NCBI GenBank assembly: GCA_036852015.1
Contig: JAANDG010000406.1
Coordinates: 1 to 64,000, forward strand
Direction of reading: 5' to 3'
From: Pelodera strongyloides
Lineage: Eukaryota; Nematoda; Chromadorea; Rhabditida; Rhabditidae
DNA: 64,000 nucleotides
A program made the position numbers and the translations under genes. Of this stretch, positions 12,678-24,369 are shown piece by piece; position 1 is the first letter of the stretch; the number at the start of each line of letters is the position of its first letter. The notes below the pieces were generated by a model. The model ran no database searches. It saw only the letters and a list, made by a program, of their open reading frames with translations, and was not told the DNA's origin.

Positions 12678-15600
12678 ATGGGCGAGATATTCAAGATTAG
12701 AGCTCTGCCTGACGTGGCATTGCGAGAAGTTGTGAAGCGTTTAAACACTCCCGATCAGATAAACTTTCGGCTAACATGCAGGTTAGTGTTTTCGGCATTT
12801 GTGTACGAAAAAATGGTCTAAAAATTGCGAGATGAACATCGCGTTTTCCGTGTGTAGTATAATTGACTAAATCCGTGAGCTACAATTTTGTAAGTGAGCA
12901 ACAAGGTGTCTACGGGAGCTCTCAGGAGTGTGCTGTATTGAGGAAACTTGGCCGGTGCGCGGATTACATGTGCCTGAAAAGGGTGGGCTGCCACACCCGG
13001 GCACATCCTTTATTTGTAGGCAGCGCACTGGCCAAAGTTTCTGATTGAACAGAGGCGCGAACTATAAATGCCGATTCAGGTCCAAAATTGATTACCTTTT
13101 TTTGCGCCGTGAGGCCCCCCATTTCGCGTTACTGTACAGTATGCAGTCTAGCGCATTTAGTGCCCGCCTTACATGGAAATTATTACGGTATAGGACTACG
13201 CTGATGTTACATGAATAGTTGCTCACCTTTCAGGAAATTCAACGATTTCATGAACACAAACGCAGTTTTTCTTCGAAAGTTCAGGGTTGGAAAGTTGAAG
13301 ATAAAATACACAAAACTTACTGAAGAGGTGGGTTCCATTTGGATGTAGGTCTTCCCTAAATAGCCATTACTTGTGATATGTTCACTTTTATCTCGGTGTA
13401 GCAGCGGTTTTTGCGAGAAACGTATCTTGGAGTCTTGGACACCTGCATTCCATATGTTACATGCAAATACGTATAATTAGAATAAAAACCACGGAGCGTC
13501 GCGCATTCTTTGCATACACTACATGGGAATCCAGCGTTCAGCATACGTTTCAAAAATCGGCCGGTATACCGCTTTAAATGTAGAAACTTGTACTTTGCTT
13601 CATTTAGGGTAATCAAAAAATAGATCACTTGGAGATTCACGTTCGCAGGCGCAATGATAACTACCGATGGGCTGTTAACCTTCGCGCAATTAGACCGGCA
13701 CAGACAGGACTCGTGCGCGTGCAGTGCACCGCCCACCTACCGGCATTTTTCAGCAAATACGGTAAGTCATAACGGGTGATAATTAGGCGAATGGCGCCAT
13801 TTATGTTAGCGAAATTATGCTACGCAGCGAAAAGAATGTGCGGGCGCCAAGTTAGGAAGTTGTCGTAAAAGCGGTTGAAAACGGCGCGCACATTAATACG
13901 TTCAACGGAAACTCTGATGGTATGTTGCGAAAAGTGCGCCTGCCTCGCGCCGCGCACCTCTCCCAGTTTTCGCCAGGTATCGCGATTACACTGTGCACCC
14001 TTTCGCGAAAACCTGACAGAAATTGGACGAAGTATCCCCGCATCTTTTTATCTGGGTCTGCATCAATTTTCGCGTTTTAATACTATTGTCTATTGTCGCA
14101 CCTATCTTTCCCGCGCACAATTTTCGCGCCAGGGTTTCGCCGCGCGCCACCCGAGTCTCGTCGGTATCGTTTGCTCTTTTCACTGTTGTACGACTCGCTC
14201 TGGTTGGGCACCATCCTGGCACAATATTTTAACGAATTATTTAAGGAATGGAAAGATCGCGTATTATATGGAAGAAACATAAATACCTCGAATGTCTCGA
14301 TATCCTTCTGGAATTGCGCTACTACTTGTCTTATTTGACCGAGCGATGTCTTTTTGGTGATGTACGATTGGTGAGGTTTAAACTTTAAACTATCAAAAAA
14401 TTAGTCTAAATAAGAAAATAAGCTGAATGATGATTAGGTTGGAGTAGTACTTATTCTGTGATAATAATTTTTCTCGTAATAATGCACATTACTATTTAAT
14501 ACAGGTTGATCTACCGGAGCAATACCTTGACGTTGTCTACGAAATTTTTCGTGAATCAAACTATCGTAAGTGGGAGGAAAATTCATTTTACGACTACCGG
14601 GAGCCTGAATTACCTTTTGAGGACGGGGATCGAAATTGCACCTTTCTAACGGTACTTTTTAATGTAAACAAATGTCAAATTAATTCAACTAGTTAATTAA
14701 ATTAATACAAAACAGTTCATGATACTGATACTTATAATTATAAATATTATTTATTGCGTCAGTTTCCTAGCCGCAAAACGAAATCCAGCCAACCGGATTC
14801 GAACCAGTGACCTAAGGATAGCTGCGACTCTACAGTCCTCCGCTCTACCAACTGAGCTATGGCTGGATGAGAGTGTGGAGAGAACGCATGCTTTTCTGTG
14901 ATATGATAAGGGGAGCTCGTTTGAAAGCGAATAACCGAATCTTCTCGCATGAGCCCCTACATTTTTTTATAATAATTTACTTTTACTTCAGATCAAATCT
15001 GGTGGCAAAATGGGAAAGAGTTATTCTGATCGTATAAATGCACTGCGACAAATACTTGGTGGAGATCTTGTCGAAACGGTAAATTTGTAATGTCTTGCGG
15101 TGTTTTAAAGCGAAATGCTAGCCCCTTTGGAAAATTTGTATATGATAAGCAAATACTATGTATCTTATGCTAAATTTGTACGATCGTCCAATCGTACAAA
15201 ATTAGCATAGGTTACATAGGATTAGCTTAAAGGGTGAGGTCCACCTCAGAAAATAAAAAAGTTATTAGTTTTATTAGATTTCCCGTGTCTGTATCTACCA
15301 GAATAACTAAAACAAATTTGGCAGAAAATTATTTCCAACGAAATATGGAGCAAAAAATAGCCCTCCAGTACCATTTTTACGATAGGCGTCGATGGGGTGT
15401 GGTGCGTGATAAACCGCGCTCTCGCTACCGTTGTTTGGGGACAATGAAAGGGCGGGATTATGGCTGTGCGTTTGTTGCTTTTTTAAAACCATGCGTTTTA
15501 TTTTTTTGCCAAGCTAAACCAAGCACAATTAATCCCGTCTTCGTCATTTGTATTGCGTTGTAGTTATTTTAGAACATATTTTTGTTTGTAAATTTTTTCG

Positions 15601-16049
15601 AAAATTTTCAAAAAATTTTTTATTCTCAACCAACATGTAAAAAGGATACCAGGCTACCGTAATCCGAGGTACTGCTGGACCATTTGTTGCTCATATTTCG
15701 TTGGAAATAATTTTCTGTCAAATTTGTTTTAGTTATTCTGGTAGATACAGACACGGATAATCTAATAAAAATAATAACTTTTTTGTTTTCTGAGGTGGAC
15801 CTCACCCTTCAAATTTTCCAAAGAGGCTGGCATTTCGCTTTAAATATAGTTAGACCTACCCACAATTCAACAGAAAGAATATTAGACTATTATAACATTT
15901 CTTTCAATTTGGTTCCTCCCGCTCTGAAAAACATGTATTACAGTGTAGTATTTTAATTATGAATTCTAGCACCCTGGTTGAACTGCAAACCAAAGTCTAT
16001 TCCATTTCACACGTTTTTTATTGTGTTATTTTAGATTCACGATATGTAA
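12678..16049 (+). CDS. F-box protein (SCF-type substrate adaptor), small
   Basis: Exons 12678-12781, 13234-13327, 14505-14651 and 14992-15078 join in frame. The last step is uncertain: a short exon at 16035-16049 (four codons plus TAA) gives 148 residues, or reading through the donor at 15079 gives VNL and TAA at 15088-15090, 147 residues. An F-box spans residues 8-40 (LPDVALREVVKRL, then RLTCRKFNDF). F-box proteins bind Skp1 and hold targets for cullin-1 ubiquitin ligases. No known nematode partner domain (FBA or FTH/DUF38) is recognisable in the rest, so substrate is unknown. Introns are unusually loaded: a tRNA-Tyr on the opposite strand in intron 3 and nested palindromic elements in the next one. 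The 3' part is duplicated at 18468-18767. Confidence 0.72.
14784..14866 (-). tRNA. tRNA-Tyr (GTA) with 10-nt intron
   Basis: A full cloverleaf on the minus strand with anticodon GTA and an intron of about 10 nt after position 37, as usual for eukaryotic tRNA-Tyr. Acceptor CCAGCCA pairs with TGGCTGG, and A and B boxes are intact. A TTTT terminator follows the 3' end. The gene lies inside intron 3 of the F-box gene, in the opposite direction. Confidence 0.96.
15105..15843. mobile_element. Nested palindromic elements
   Basis: The outer element begins TTAAAGCGAAATGC at 15105 and ends with the inverted copy GCATTTCGCTTTAA at 15843, with arms of about 35 bases. A second element, 15227-15812, sits inside it, opening TTAAAGGGTGAGGTCC and closing with the inverted GGACCTCACCCTTCAA. 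Its arms run about 140 bases each. The inner one therefore inserted later. Both lie in an F-box gene intron if the 3' exon at 16035 is real. Confidence 0.75.
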
Positions 16050-16412
16050 TTCATATGTGCGTCGTCGCCAGTTCGGATTTTGTCTCACCAATTGCCACAC
16101 TTGCCTGGGTTTATAATTCGTTTTATTTTTTGACAAATTGTATTTTATGTATTGTAGAGCGAATTAAATGATAATTACCGTGAGAAATACTAGTCCGCCG
16201 TGTGTAGTTTGTAACTTGGCTAATTGCCATTAGCCCGCGCGATCTATGTACGGTATTCGTTTTTGCGGTTAGATTTTAGCACCCTATCTACTAGTTCCAA
16301 TAAAGGAAGCTTCTTCTGCGAGATGTGTAGTTCTGTGATTGATTTACTTTGCATTATGAATGATATTTGTGAAACAATAAAAGGAGAGGTGATTTGAGAT
16401 GAACCTATCCCT

Positions 16413-16595
16413 TTAAAGAGAAATACCGGTCGGTTTTTGAAACGCATCGAGTACTCCCTGCTTTCCTATGCTTCATATGCAAATGAGCATAAATTTAAAT
16501 AAAAAATAGACCCCAATAGACCCCTTTTAGCATAAATGCATAAGCATGCTGATATTTCAGATGCGTTTCAAAAACAGGCCGGTAATTCGCTTTAA
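16413..16595. mobile_element. Palindromic MITE, TTAAAGCGAAATACC family
   Basis: A 183-bp element with inverted ends built on GAAATACCGG and TTTTTGAAACGCATC. Relatives: 31847-31993, 35894-36083 and 58899-59095 (two-ended), and single ends at 13541-13577 and 51918-51960. There is no coding capacity. The terminal TTAA could be the target duplication, as in piggyBac-type elements. Confidence 0.75.
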
Positions 16596-16927
16596 AGCGA
16601 AATGGTACCCAACTTGGGTTTTTTTTTCGTCAAAAATTGTTTAACTAGTGTCATTACAGAAAAACAACATAAACAACAACGCAAGTGAAAAGAAACAGGA
16701 AAAATAAAGAGGCAAAAAAAGCATTTTTCTTATTTTGTGTGGAAATAAATGAACTTGCACCCCCCGGTGTCCGCCATACATTGGACTCGACTGAAAACGT
16801 ACAATGGGGATGGCCAGCCCAAATCTCCCGCTTATATAACCATTCCGAGATTTGTAGTTTGGATTTTCTCGTAGTGTTGATTTCAAACCGTTTATGTTTT
16901 ACTGAAGCTTCATCCGTCAATTTCCCA

Positions 16928-17026
16928 ATACAAAGTCAGTCATGGAAGTCATAGCCGAGTGGTGACTCTCTCTCCTTCGGTGCGAGAGGTCGCTGGTTCG
17001 ACTCCGCCTGCCGACTAACTTTGTAT
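16928..17026 (+). ncRNA. tRNA-like locus inside a 14-bp inverted repeat
   Basis: The core (about 16945-17015) has a perfect A box (TAGCCGAGTGG) and B box (GGTTCGACTCC) in tRNA order. The middle folds as CTCTC against GAGAG rather than a standard anticodon arm, and the acceptor pairs only 4 of 7. Outside it, ATACAAAGTCAGTC pairs with GACTAACTTTGTAT at 13 of 14 positions, making a long closing stem. No T-run terminator follows. It may be a tRNA-derived pseudogene or a structured polymerase III transcript; no amino acid is assigned. Confidence 0.4.
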
Positions 17027-17166
17027 GAAATACTACGTTCCGACTAATTGTAAGAGCAAGGATAATTTCTTGTTCTGCGCCCATTTACTTCATTGGCGCA
17101 TTTCGTGAGAAAGTTCGCTTTAAGCTCATTTGCATATACACCTTTTGATGTGCATATGCGAATGAC

Positions 17167-17583
17167 TTAAAGGGTCAGGCCCATTTCAAATGACCCCTCT
17201 TTTTGATGATTCCATCTGATTCTTTATATCAAATATAGTAGGATACGATATTTTTCTAATTTTCAAGCGCAAAATTCACGCAGTATTCAGCAATTTACCA
17301 TTGCCTGTCATACCCAACTATTTATCGCAGTTGTCACGCCCTTTCGCTCTCATTGGACAATATTCTATATGGGCGTGGCAATTGCGATATTGGCCAATCA
17401 GCGCGAATGGGCGTGCCAACTGCGATAAATAGTTGGGTATGAGTGCCCACGGTAAATTGATGAATAGTGTGTGAATTTTGCGCTTGAAAATTAGAAAAAT
17501 ATTGCATCCTACTATATTTGACATGGAGAACCAGATGGAATCATCAAAAATAGGGGTCATTTGAAATGGACCTGACCCTTTAA
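17167..17583. mobile_element. Palindromic MITE, 417 bp, copy 1
   Basis: Nearly the whole element is one palindrome with arms of about 200 bases, opening TTAAAGGGTCAGGCCC and closing with its complement ending CCCTTTAA. A copy of almost identical length (418 bp) lies at 34553-34970. Arm divergence is low, mostly single substitutions, so both look fairly young. No protein is encoded. Confidence 0.88.
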
Positions 17584-17605
17584 TTTCCCTTCCCAAGTCT
17601 GTCTA

Positions 17606-17750
17606 CGTACGGTACCTTTAGTAGGAAAGCTCACCGGAAACACGTCCCCAGGTGAAGCTGAATGATATTTAGTTTGTATATATTGTAAAAACACCCTTTA
17701 TATGCATTAGATCAAATAAAAATATAGGTTTATATCGGAGGGACTGACCT
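17606..17750. mobile_element. Single arm of the 11959 palindrome family
   Basis: This matches the right arm of the 11959-12467 element from the GGTACC region through GTTTATATCGG and GACTGACC. The left arm is absent. It abuts the 17167-17583 palindrome, so one element may have inserted into or truncated the other. Confidence 0.65.
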
Positions 17751-17904
17751 AACCTAACTAACGGTTATTTTTAATGCAGTTTTAACTAGTGAAACAGAGC
17801 AAATATTAACCATTTTAGTTCTATTTGTAAAATCGTTATCCTAAAAAGACCAAAAGAGGGGGCGCAGTGCGCGCAGTGCATAGTTTTCTATCCGCAAAAA
17901 GAAA

Positions 17905-17987
17905 TCCAGCCAACCGGATTCGAACCAGTGACCTAAGGATAGCTGCGACTCTACAGTCCTCCGCTCTACCAACTGAGCTATGGCTGG
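17905..17987 (-). tRNA. tRNA-Tyr (GTA) with 10-nt intron
   Basis: Base-for-base the same gene body as 14784-14866, including the intron, and with a similar 3' flank (CCGCAAAA-GAAAT). This suggests a duplication taking flanking DNA with it. A T-rich stretch follows the 3' end on the minus strand. Confidence 0.95.
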
Positions 17988-18064
17988 AATGAGAGAGTGA
18001 AGTGGTCAGATGCTTTTCCGTCAGAAGCAGCCTCTTTGAAAAAATATTTTAATTTTATTATTTA

Positions 18065-18467
18065 CCAGCCGGCTATGCCGCCCGAGGCGACTTTCTAGTA
18101 AATTTACTTTATTTTATGTATACGTGAAACGTAGATTAAAAATCAGTTAAAAAATTAGGGCAAGGATCATATGCTAAAATCCTCGCTTCGTCCCTTCTTT
18201 TGTTGCGCTAGATTTGCATGGTCTTTGTAGTTTACACCTAGTACTTTGAGCGCCGCGGAAACGCCCGAACGGTACACCACACATATTCCATATATGCAGC
18301 CTTTTTTTGGACGTTTGTGAGAGGGGCGCTCGGGAAGTGAGATGGCTCAGTGCACGGGAACGTGAACTACTGAACCAATCCTACAACCTGAGCGTAACGC
18401 ACATCATCCAAACGTACAATCAAACGCACAAACAAGCAAACAAAGCTCCCAACTTTATATAATAAGA
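18065..18467 (-). mobile_element. Helitron-like element, longer copy, 403 bp
   Basis: The minus strand starts TCTTATTATATAA at 18467 and ends with a GC-rich hairpin and CTGG at 18065, with A and T as flanking bases. The interior differs from the 237-bp copies, so only the ends are shared. Its 5' end abuts the truncated F-box duplicate that starts at 18468. Confidence 0.65.
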
Positions 18468-18767
18468 TAGTTCCGTAATATTTTTGAAAACATTCCTTCA
18501 GATACAACCAGGTGTGAAAATTCTCGGGGGAGACCTTGTCGAAACGGTACATAACTTTTTTAGAGTTGGCCCTAAAATTAGAAACAAAGAATAAATATGT
18601 GATATTTTGTATTCTCCTTGCAATTAGTTCATTCAGCTGCTAAAGTACAGTATTTGATTATAATTTCTGGCATCCTGGTTGGAAGCAGAAATAAGTTAGA
18701 AACCAAATGTACAGTGTTCAGTCCCTTTTGCATATATTTTTTGTTATTTTAGACTTATGACACGTAA
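18468..18767 (+). pseudogene. Truncated duplicate of the F-box gene 3' end
   Basis: 18502-18546 encodes ILGGDLVET followed by GT, as in the last large exon of the F-box gene at 14992-15078. The following DNA matches 15950-16090 of the parent, including TTATTTTAG and a four-codon piece with TAA at 18765-18767. Everything 5' of this is missing and replaced by a Helitron-like element ending at 18467. There is no F-box here and no start codon in context, so I call it a pseudogene fragment. Confidence 0.6.
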
Positions 18768-19250
18768 TTATACTCTGTGCGTCATCGCCAGCTGCTTTAC
18801 GGTATCGCCATAACGATCTATGCTGCGTGCCTGGATTCTTCAGTTCGGATTTTCGGCTACGACGGTGATTATGCTGCGACTATTGTAAAGTGTTTTATTA
18901 TTTTGCGAATTTCATTTCAAGAACTTTAGAAATCACTAACAAGCTTATCAGTTCGTATTTATGTCCAAGACACCGATTATGCTGCGACTATTGTAATTAT
19001 ATTGCGCCTATGATTGCAATTAGTTTTATTATTTGGAAAATTGCATTTCATGCACATACTTTTATAAGTCATTGACATATGTTCGAGATGAACTCTATTG
19101 TTTTGTTCACGTTTCTCCTCTTAAAATTATGTGGGTTATCTGAACGTTGGCGCGCAAGCGTCAAAGAGTTGGGCGCCGCAACGAAGCGGCGTGCAACTTT
19201 GCTCGCCAATGACACACAGCTTGCACGCCGATTTTTCCTCAGTGTGCATA

Positions 19251-19255
<5 letters not shown>

Positions 19256-19291
<36 letters not shown>
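19256..19291. repeat. (CT)n microsatellite
   Basis: Thirty-six bases of uninterrupted CT dinucleotide in intergenic DNA. Confidence 0.97.
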
Positions 19292-19294
<3 letters not shown>

Positions 19295-19713
19295 GAAATT
19301 TCTATTTAATTATGTTAGCGTTGGTTTTGTTAGCTAGAATTGTGTTCAATATAGTTAATACCACTCTAAATTAAACTTAGTCGAATATTAATGTATTCAT
19401 AACAGTGCTTTTTATTAAAGTATCTTTACACATTTGCGAAGTACAGAACCTTCTCTCTTATTTTTGAGAAGAAAGTATGTTAATGTAATGTAATTGGTAG
19501 GTGAATTCACTAATAATTGAGGGGTTGAACTACGTCTTTTGACATTATCGGAATTCATTCTCTTTTGTATTTTTGCTGATACGCCTTATTTTTCCATAGG
19601 GTATTATACTGATGGCTGCTGTAGGCTGTAGTGTGCCAGAAGTCAGCATACCTAGCAAGATTTTTTTGCACTCCGCTCGCACAACAAGTGAAAATTCAAA
19701 ACCTTCATCTTGT

Positions 19714-19815
19714 TGCATAGGCAATTTTGCATGTATTTCAACTAAACGTGAGCTGTACATCTATATACATATACAGCTCACGTTTAGTTGAAATACATGC
19801 AAAATTGCCTATGCA
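19714..19815. repeat. Perfect 44-bp inverted repeat, 14-nt loop
   Basis: Arms at 19714-19757 and 19772-19815 are perfectly complementary with a loop of 14 bases. If transcribed, this would be a 44-bp hairpin without mismatches, longer and more perfect than a typical worm pre-miRNA, closer to an endo-siRNA hairpin. It could equally be a recent palindromic transposon. No second copy was noticed in the window. Confidence 0.85.
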
Positions 19816-20343
19816 CTTTCCTATGCCTATGCCTATGTATATATCGCCGGCACACTACATCTACTTCCTATTTTAACACCACTATTGCAATGCATATTTT
19901 GAAATTATTTTTGTCTGTTTCAATAAACATTTTCCTATTTTCCATTCCTTCGGGGAATATGGGAAATAATATTTTGCAATTCGCAGGTGGTTTGCACAGT
20001 TTTCACATATCTGACATAACACTACTTTCTACTTTTGAAAAGCAATCAAAAAAGAGGAAGTGCCATTTTTTTTTTTGATTTAGTAGTACCTCGTGGCGGA
20101 ACTGTGCTTTACTCCAGTTTAACTGTTTTATATGCAAAGTACACTTTGTTTTGTATTTTAACCTTGAAAGATCAACTCTATAAACCTCTGCGACCATACT
20201 TCAATGTGTGAGCAATTAAGTTTTTTTATAATTGCGTATTATATTGCGTATCGTTAATACTTCCAATTTCCGTAGTTTCAGGTTGTACTTTGTAGTCTGC
20301 CAGTTCGTAACTATTGTATTTGGCTAGAGTCTAGTATTATTGT

Positions 20344-23300
20344 ATGGACGGGTATCGTAATCTCACTGATTCGGAAGCCGCTGAAGATTTTGAATCTCTA
20401 ATAACCATTCATATCGGTAATATTATTGTTGGAAGTATCACTTCAATAATCAACTTTATTTTATTATTCGTCTTGTTGAAGAATGGAACACTCAGGAAAC
20501 AGTACAAGGTATTTTGTTATTGTTTTTCGCGCAACTGTGCGCCACATCGCTGCCATTTGTGAGCCAACTTGCACGTTGGTTTTGTTTCTTCTTATCCAAA
20601 TATTTTGTAGTCACTGATCTAACTGAACTGCATAATTACGGGGTTATTCGTTAAATTATTAAATAGCTGTAAGTTATCGGCCATAAAAATTAATTAAATA
20701 TTAATTATAACTTCGACGAAAAGTTCTAAAATATACAATTAGATGAAATAAATCAGAGGTCTTATGATATGTTTTGCATGTTCTTTAAAGCTATTTGGCA
20801 CGGGCTATATAAAAAATTTATTGGTGCTAAAAACATGGCTAAAAAAATGTACAGGCCACGTGTCATTCCGCTTTAATCTTTTTTTTTAGTTAATCACAGT
20901 GCTTTGTATTGGTGACACCATTAATTGTATATCAATTGGAGCGTTAGGCTTGGAACGCTATCCATTATATTTAAGTGCGACCAAAGATTACATTGTCCCT
21001 CTAGAGGTACGGATCTTCCTTACTGAAAACAATAATAACAAAAATAATTGGGGTTTCAATGTATGGCAAAAATTGCCGATTTTTGCTTCCAAGTATGGTA
21101 TGGGAAAATTTACCGTAGATTGGCACTACACGAGAACAACTACAGGCCGCCAAAAATGGTCCGCCACAGGTAGCCACTGGACTATTTTTTTCGAGCGTGC
21201 ATAAACTGTGCATTTTCTAAAATCGTACACGAGATGCGCATTTTAAACTTGGAAGCAAAATGCGCTGTTTTCGCCATACATTGAAACTCCATAAACTACC
21301 ATTTGTTGATACATATGATTACAGCAGATAAACATTTCGTCAAAAGAGACTGTCTCTTACAATTTATCACGAAAATGCTTAACTGCGCTTGCTAATTTGG
21401 CCAGCAGTGCGCCAGTCGCGCACCCTTTGCGCCTTAAAGGCCCGGGGCGTCCCCAACCCAACGAAGACACATCGTTCCGTCCAATTATTTTAATTATTTT
21501 AGACGTCGATAACATGCGCGGTTAAACCGTACATTTGGCTCAGGATCCTCGGTAACTGTATTCCACCTTCCGCACAATTACTAAACGGTGTCGAACGGTT
21601 GACGGCTGCTTATTTACCTGCTTATTACCGGAAGAATGACAAACTACTGTAAGTTTACCCTGTTTTTATATTTACTACATTATTCTTATTGGTCATTCGC
21701 ATTCCCAAAAAAGAGGTACACAGGTGAAAATAAAAATAAACATTAGACAATAACCCAAGGTACGTGACACAAATAAACGTGGGGGTTTCAAATTTTGCCG
21801 CGTGTGAAATCAAACGTACATCCAGCTAGAAATCGTATTTCAGACAAAACATCCTCTCTATGTTATGTATTATTTACTCGTTGGTTGTTCTAATTATCGG
21901 GTTTCTTATGTCGTGGAGAGATCGCAACAATGGTTACGTGAAGTATTATTGCGGTCGGAAGGCATCCTTTTCCTCTGAATACGGCACTTTTATATATTCA
22001 AATATAATATTTGGATATTTCTTCGCCTTTCTCTTCTCGGGCTGCTTGTATATAAGTCTAGTTATGGTCAGCAGTGAAAAGCGGTAAGATGTTTGCAAAT
22101 TAGCAAAAAAAATTGGCTTAAAGGGACAGGCCCATCAAAATAAACCTACATTTACGATACGTTCATAATGACTATCAAGCATTTTTATTACAATATATAC
22201 AAACTAAATTTCACCATTATTCGCCCTAGACAACTTTTTTTCCAATGCGCCCTGCTCAAATGTATACCATAAAACTGCAGATTTCAATGCTATATATGCA
22301 AATTTTAATCGCATTATAATTTCACGATAAATTTGCATTGACGACAAGGATATTTGCGGCTCTACGGTATACATTTGAGCAGAGCGCATCGGAAAAAAGT
22401 TTTCAATGGCAAATAAACGTGAAATTTAGTTTGTATATATTGTAATAAAAATGCTTGATAGTCACTATGGACGTATCGTAAATATAGGTTTACTTTGATG
22501 GGCCTGTCCCTTTAAAAGCGCCCTTCGATAGTGCACATACAGCTTCCCCGTGATAAATAAATATGCCCCACCAAAAGTGCGCGGCACACAATTCATAGAA
22601 CTCTTGCTTATTAGCAAAGGCGAGCGGCTGCACAACCGCTCCAGGGTTATTGCCGTGGGCTTGTGTGAGGACGTGGTTGCGCAGTTTTCTCTAACCTCCA
22701 CACACACCTGGCCTTTTTCGCAAAGAAAAACGAGCAACGCGTTCGTTCTATTATTATGTTATTGCGGGTCTGAATATTATTTGAATGAAATTCTCTAGCA
22801 TTTAGGCGCCATAAGCTAAAAGCCACAAGCGTTAAGGAATATTAAATACTACCATGTTCATGTAAAAAAGAAGAGCCTGAACACTGAAGCTTCCTTCTTT
22901 CAGTTCAGCACGCAGTCTCCAAAAGCATTTGAACAAATTGAAGATCAACTTGTCGATCTCATTTTTGTCCACACTTCTGGTGTCAATACCCAATGTGATT
23001 TCACTGTTTTCGGCAGTATTTGGAAGGGTATGTTATTTTTTCTCAGTAGCAAATAGTACCATGATGCTCACATTATGTTCATTTTTATCGGTTACCAGTC
23101 GGCTCACGCCGCCTGCGGCGACTTACGTGAAATATGATTGGTTTAGCATGGGCATATTATATACAAAGTTTCAAAAGTATCATAAGAAATTCACATAATA
23201 GGAAACAATTGCATGTGCATACTTCGATATTGAGCTGCGACACTCTTTTTATGCCCGAACACGAAAATTTACATTTCCGTAACGCACATCGGTATGCAAA

Positions 23301-23671
23301 TTACGCTACAGTTACTCTTATATATAATAAGATATGTATACAGTGTAAGTATACATGTAAATAAACCTCGCGCACGTCTCGCGCCTTCCCCGCGCACAAT
23401 GGGCGCGAGCAGCCACCCAACTCTGTTGGACTCTCTTTTTTTGCTATTCGCATCACTGTGTTTTCATCAGTGAGTGACTATCGTAGAATGTAAAACTCTT
23501 GGATTTCTTTCTTCTGAAACAGTCCCTACTGAATTTGCAATCAATTATCAGCTCTACAGCTCGACGACATCATCAGCGAACCTTCTAATTGGGCTGCAGC
23601 AGTCAACTCGTCCCTCAATCTATTCCTCTATTTTTGGCTTAATAAGGAGTTTCGGTGGGTTTAATGTTTAA
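20344..23671 (+). CDS. Serpentine 7TM chemoreceptor, probably Srbc class
   Basis: Exons 20344-20508, 20890-21006, 21503-21648, 21844-22083, 22904-23027 and 23552-23671 join in frame to 303 residues, the usual size for these receptors. A first hydrophobic segment (residues 28-47) follows a short polar N terminus. A DRY-like motif NGVERLTAAYLP lies after the third segment. CGRKASFSSEYGTFIYSN precedes a hydrophobic run, which I associate with Srbc receptors. The C terminus is short. Such receptors work in chemosensory neuron cilia. An alternative 3' exon start at 23532 would add seven residues but needs a weaker donor. Intron 4 holds a palindrome (22118-22515) and intron 5 a Helitron-like element (23095-23332). 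7TM assignment is firm; class is less sure. Confidence 0.8.
22118..22515. mobile_element. Palindromic MITE in a chemoreceptor intron
   Basis: 398 bp, opening TTAAAGGGACAGGCCCATC and closing with its complement. Arms are about 140 bases with a less symmetric centre. A relative lies at 47104-47541 in a CIP2A-like gene intron. Confidence 0.82.
23095..23332 (-). mobile_element. Short Helitron-like element, copy 2
   Basis: 238 bp, the same ends and most of the interior as 11444-11680, again between A and T. It lies wholly within intron 5 of the chemoreceptor gene. Confidence 0.7.
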
Positions 23672-24369
23672 TGCTGCTGGTGCGCTAAAACCTAGCGCAT
23701 GTACGTGAGCAAACTTGGCGTGCTAGCCGCGTGAGAACGGCCCGAAAAGTGCACTTGGCAGCGTGGTGGCGTGCAAAAATGCACTCGGAGTGGAATCGCC
23801 GATACCACACCACTTGCAACGTCTTTCGGCATTCATGCGGCAACGTAACGGCGGGCAACTTGCACGCCAGTTCCCAACGGCGTGTCACTTTTTCCACTCC
23901 GCATTCACGCCATAGCGGTGCACCTTGCACGCCAATTTTCACGTTGTACGTGCACTCACTCTCTGACAATGAGAGAGGACCGATTGTGGTCACTTTTGGG
24001 AGTTCGCATTATTTACTATTCCCATTTCAGACGCAGTTTCCTTCGTACGTATTGGTGCTCTCGATGGGTTAAGAATTCATCAGTGAACATAATTCACACA
24101 AGAGTTATTTCGTCGACCGGATGATAAATATACATATTCAAAGTGGAGTATGGGAGGGTTCGCATGCTTGCGGCTAATTGACTGGGTGCAAGTGATAATG
24201 AAAAAAATGTAAATAAAAAATAAATAAAAAAGAAAAAAAAACAATAAAAAAAAAATATATGCGAAAAATTTCAGCAAACCAATAAATTCGCTTAGCTAAG
24301 GTTGCAATTATTCTTCGTTCATTTCCATGCGGACGAGCTTTGGCGAGCTTATTTCCTCCCTCTTTCATT
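23672..24369. other. Intergenic DNA with GC-rich patch
   Basis: No gene is recognised. 23690-23960 is GC-rich with repeated CTTGCACGCC and GTGCACTTGGCA-like pieces, similar in style to other GC-rich repeats here; the frames there overlap on both strands and look like compositional artefacts. 24200-24260 is an A-rich tract. Confidence 0.4.

Noticed and set aside
13875..14338. Overlapping frames on both strands
   Set aside because: They lie in the large F-box intron within GC-rich repeat sequence and show no conserved motif.
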